Below, one piece after another: positions 6,143 to 7,364 of a stretch of 7,364 bases of DNA (the first letter of the stretch is position 1; every line of letters begins with the position of its first letter). The notes under the pieces were generated by a model. That model searched no databases. It was not told the DNA's origin and saw only the letters and a list, made by a program, of their open reading frames with translations. This stretch comes from Bifidobacterium breve (GTDB lineage Bacteria > Actinomycetota > Actinomycetes > S36-B12 > UBA5976), in assembly GCA_945861165.1 (NCBI GenBank), contig CAMATO010000049.1, positions 1-7,364 of the forward strand, in the 5' to 3' direction. Both the position numbers and the translations under genes were made by a program.

Positions 6143-7182
6143 ACCTCAAAAGAAGGAATTTTTGATCCATCTTGTAATGCTTTAATAACTTCTTGGGCAT
6201 CGTTAGTTAATTTTCTAGTTGAACCAAGATCCCCAACGTTACCTCCGGATTTATTTGGCATCGTTGCTGAATCAATGCCCCCACTTCGTAAAGCAATTAC
6301 TAGTGGAACTAAATCAAATGGTCCCACACCTTTACTAACTGTGACAGCGTTTGCTAGTGCAGAAACTGTGCGAGGAGCTCTTAATGGATTAAGCAAAGTA
6401 AATGGGGAAAGTGATTTTTTCATAATTTGTGTAACAACTTCTTGTTGTCTTTCCGTTCTACCAATATCTCCTTTAGGATCGGCATAGCGCATACGAGAAT
6501 AAGCAAGGGCAGTTAAACCGTTAACATTTTGACACCCTTCTTTGATTTCTAAACCCGACTTCTTATCAGAGAAATCTTGAGAAGGACAAACTTTTATTCC
6601 ACCAAAACTATTGACAACATTTACTAATCCAGCAAAACCAATTTCAGCGTAATTATCCATTTGCACACCAACTAGTTTCTCCACAGTATTCAGAGAAAGG
6701 CTTGGCCCACCAAACGCGTAAGCTGCGTTAATTTTATTTTTCTTCACCCCAGTGTCTCCACGAGCAGGAATTGTCACAACTAAATCTCTAGGAATACTTG
6801 TAATTTGTAGCGGTGTACCAATTTTTGGAACACTCATAATAATTATGGTGTCGCTACGTTGTCCTTCAAATTTACCCAAAGGCGCACCCTTTAACACCGG
6901 ATTATCAATATCGTCTCTCGAATCACTGCCAATAAGAAGCCAAGTTTTTCCTGGGGATTTAGGAATATCTGATTCGACTCTTTCAATAGTTAATCTATTT
7001 AATTGAAACAGAGCAATGATTAGTAGGAAAGCAAACCAATAAGAAATCGCACCTGCTAAAACCCAGGCAATTTGTCGTTTATTTAAATTCTTTGATTTTC
7101 CAGATTTTGCACGATCAGGTTTAGCTTGACCTGACTGAGAGTCTCGAAACCATTCGTTTGGCAAACCTTTTTTCTTATCCAC
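6133..7182 (-). CDS. LytR-CpsA-Psr (LCP) family cell-wall glycopolymer transferase
   Basis: This 349-residue protein belongs to the family that moves lipid-linked glycopolymers onto peptidoglycan, or arabinogalactan in mycolate formers, at the outer membrane face. A basic cytosolic N terminus (1-37, rich in Lys and Arg) precedes one transmembrane segment (about 38-60), and the LCP domain follows outside. Motifs are LLIGSDSRDD (82-91), GQRSDTIIIMSV (107-118), SIPRDLVV (129-136), NKINAAYAFGG (149-159) and YSRMRYADPKGDIGRTERQQ (228-247), containing the conserved Arg and Asp residues. Cys199 and Cys217, both extracellular, may form a disulfide. There is no C-terminal LytR_C domain. The start is GTG at 7182; the overlapping ATG at 7184 is out of frame. 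There is no Shine-Dalgarno, and a TACGAT -10 lies 7 bases upstream, so a leaderless mRNA is likely. The divergent neighbour is a glycosyltransferase, consistent with envelope assembly; the exact polymer is unknown. Confidence 0.93.
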   Translation of the reverse strand: MDKKKGLPNEWFRDSQSGQAKPDRAKSGKSKNLNKRQIAWVLAGAISYWFAFLLIIALFQLNRLTIERVESDIPKSPGKTWLLIGSDSRDDIDNPVLKGAPLGKFEGQRSDTIIIMSVPKIGTPLQITSIPRDLVVTIPARGDTGVKKNKINAAYAFGGPSLSLNTVEKLVGVQMDNYAEIGFAGLVNVVNSFGGIKVCPSQDFSDKKSGLEIKEGCQNVNGLTALAYSRMRYADPKGDIGRTERQQEVVTQIMKKSLSPFTLLNPLRAPRTVSALANAVTVSKGVGPFDLVPLVIALRSGGIDSATMPNKSGGNVGDLGSTRKLTNDAQEVIKALQDGSKIPSFEVKE

Positions 7183-7188
7183 ATGGTT

Positions 7189-7200
7189 AATCGTACGATT
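7189..7200. promoter_or_regulatory. Perfect 12-base palindrome holding -10 hexamers on both strands
   Basis: AATCGTACGATT is an exact palindrome in the 84-base divergent region. On the minus strand TACGAT (7195-7190) ends 7 bases before the LCP GTG, which suits a leaderless transcript. On the plus strand TACGAT (7194-7199) would start transcription near 7206, about 60 bases before the glycosyltransferase ATG. It can be a symmetric two-way promoter, a repressor site covering the promoter, or both. An alternative plus-strand -10 is TAGCGT at 7229-7234. Confidence 0.45.
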
Positions 7201-7256
7201 TATTCCAGGATTTTTCTCATTATTCGACTAGCGTTGCTATCAAAGAGTTAAAAAGT

Positions 7257-7262
7257 GGGGGA
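7257..7262 (+). promoter_or_regulatory. Ribosome binding site of the glycosyltransferase gene
   Basis: GGGGGA lies 4-5 bases before the ATG at 7267 and can pair with the 3' end of 16S rRNA. It is the only clear Shine-Dalgarno on the plus strand of this window, in contrast to birA and purK. Confidence 0.55.
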
Positions 7263-7266
7263 ATTA

Positions 7267-7364
7267 ATGTCAGAACCAGCTGTTTCTGTGATCATCCCTG
7301 TTCTAAATGAAGAACGATTCTTAACTCAATCTGTACAAGCTATTTTGAATCAAAACTATTCAGG
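7267..7364 (+). CDS. Glycosyltransferase family 2 protein, N-terminal fragment
   Basis: Only the first 32 codons lie in the window; the frame runs off the right edge. The translation opens with SVIIPVLNEERFL (residues 7-19), the first strand and loop of the GT-A fold in family 2 glycosyltransferases, which bind the nucleotide sugar there, followed by SVQAILNQNY (22-31), matching the helix that comes next. The family uses nucleotide sugars to extend polysaccharides or modify lipids; sugar and acceptor cannot be told from this fragment. It starts at ATG with a Shine-Dalgarno at 7257-7262. Divergent placement from the LCP gene suggests a cell-envelope polysaccharide role (inference). Confidence 0.8.
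   Translation, partial: MSEPAVSVIIPVLNEERFLTQSVQAILNQNYS

Noticed and set aside
1..7364. CRISPR arrays, insertion sequences, tRNA or rRNA genes, phage genes
   Set aside because: No spaced direct repeats, transposase motifs, terminal inverted repeats or structured RNA signatures were seen; nearly all bases belong to conserved housekeeping genes.

Overview
This is an AT-rich stretch (roughly 38-40% GC by eye) from an actinobacterium. The gene set and order are typical of Actinobacteria: a biotinylated acyl-CoA carboxylase alpha chain, Maf, a small epsilon subunit and a carboxyltransferase beta chain, divergent from a biotin ligase followed by purK, then a LytR-CpsA-Psr (LCP) protein. High-GC relatives such as Mycobacterium and Streptomyces carry the same block with extra genes. 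The low GC, the tight packing and the loss of usual neighbours (no rhodanese gene near maf, no purE after purK) suggest a streamlined planktonic lineage, perhaps of the Nanopelagicales (acI) type. That placement is inference.

Layout. Positions 1-77 are a short non-coding tail. On the minus strand, read right to left, comes a four-gene operon: carboxyltransferase (4289-2700), accE (2703-2488), maf (2491-1874) and the biotin carboxylase/BCCP fusion (1862-78). The first three genes are joined by two 4-base ATGA overlaps and the last follows after 11 bases. A 45-base divergent region (4290-4334) separates this operon from the plus-strand pair birA (4335-5144) and purK (5155-6132). purK meets the convergent LCP gene (7182-6133) with the two stop codons side by side and no base between. 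A second divergent region (7183-7266) leads into a family 2 glycosyltransferase gene cut by the right edge.

How the genes work together. BirA attaches biotin to Lys557 of the alpha chain. The alpha chain carboxylates the biotin, the beta chain moves the carboxyl group to acetyl-CoA and/or propionyl-CoA, and the epsilon subunit stabilises or stimulates the complex. This supplies malonyl- or methylmalonyl-CoA. Maf is a housekeeping nucleotide pyrophosphatase carried in the operon. PurK is a purine-synthesis protein. The LCP protein and the glycosyltransferase belong to cell-envelope glycopolymer assembly.

Most unusual points. (1) PurK lacks about 55-60 residues that normally hold the ATP-binding glycine-rich loop of its ATP-grasp fold, and it has lost residues in a second active-site motif, while the reading frame and the C-terminal motifs are intact. 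(2) Both divergent intergenic regions are built on a CGTACG core with overlapping opposite-strand -10 hexamers. (3) birA, purK and the LCP gene each show a TANNNT hexamer 6-7 bases before the start codon, which fits leaderless transcripts. (4) The carboxyltransferase has Ile at the position known to set acyl-CoA specificity.
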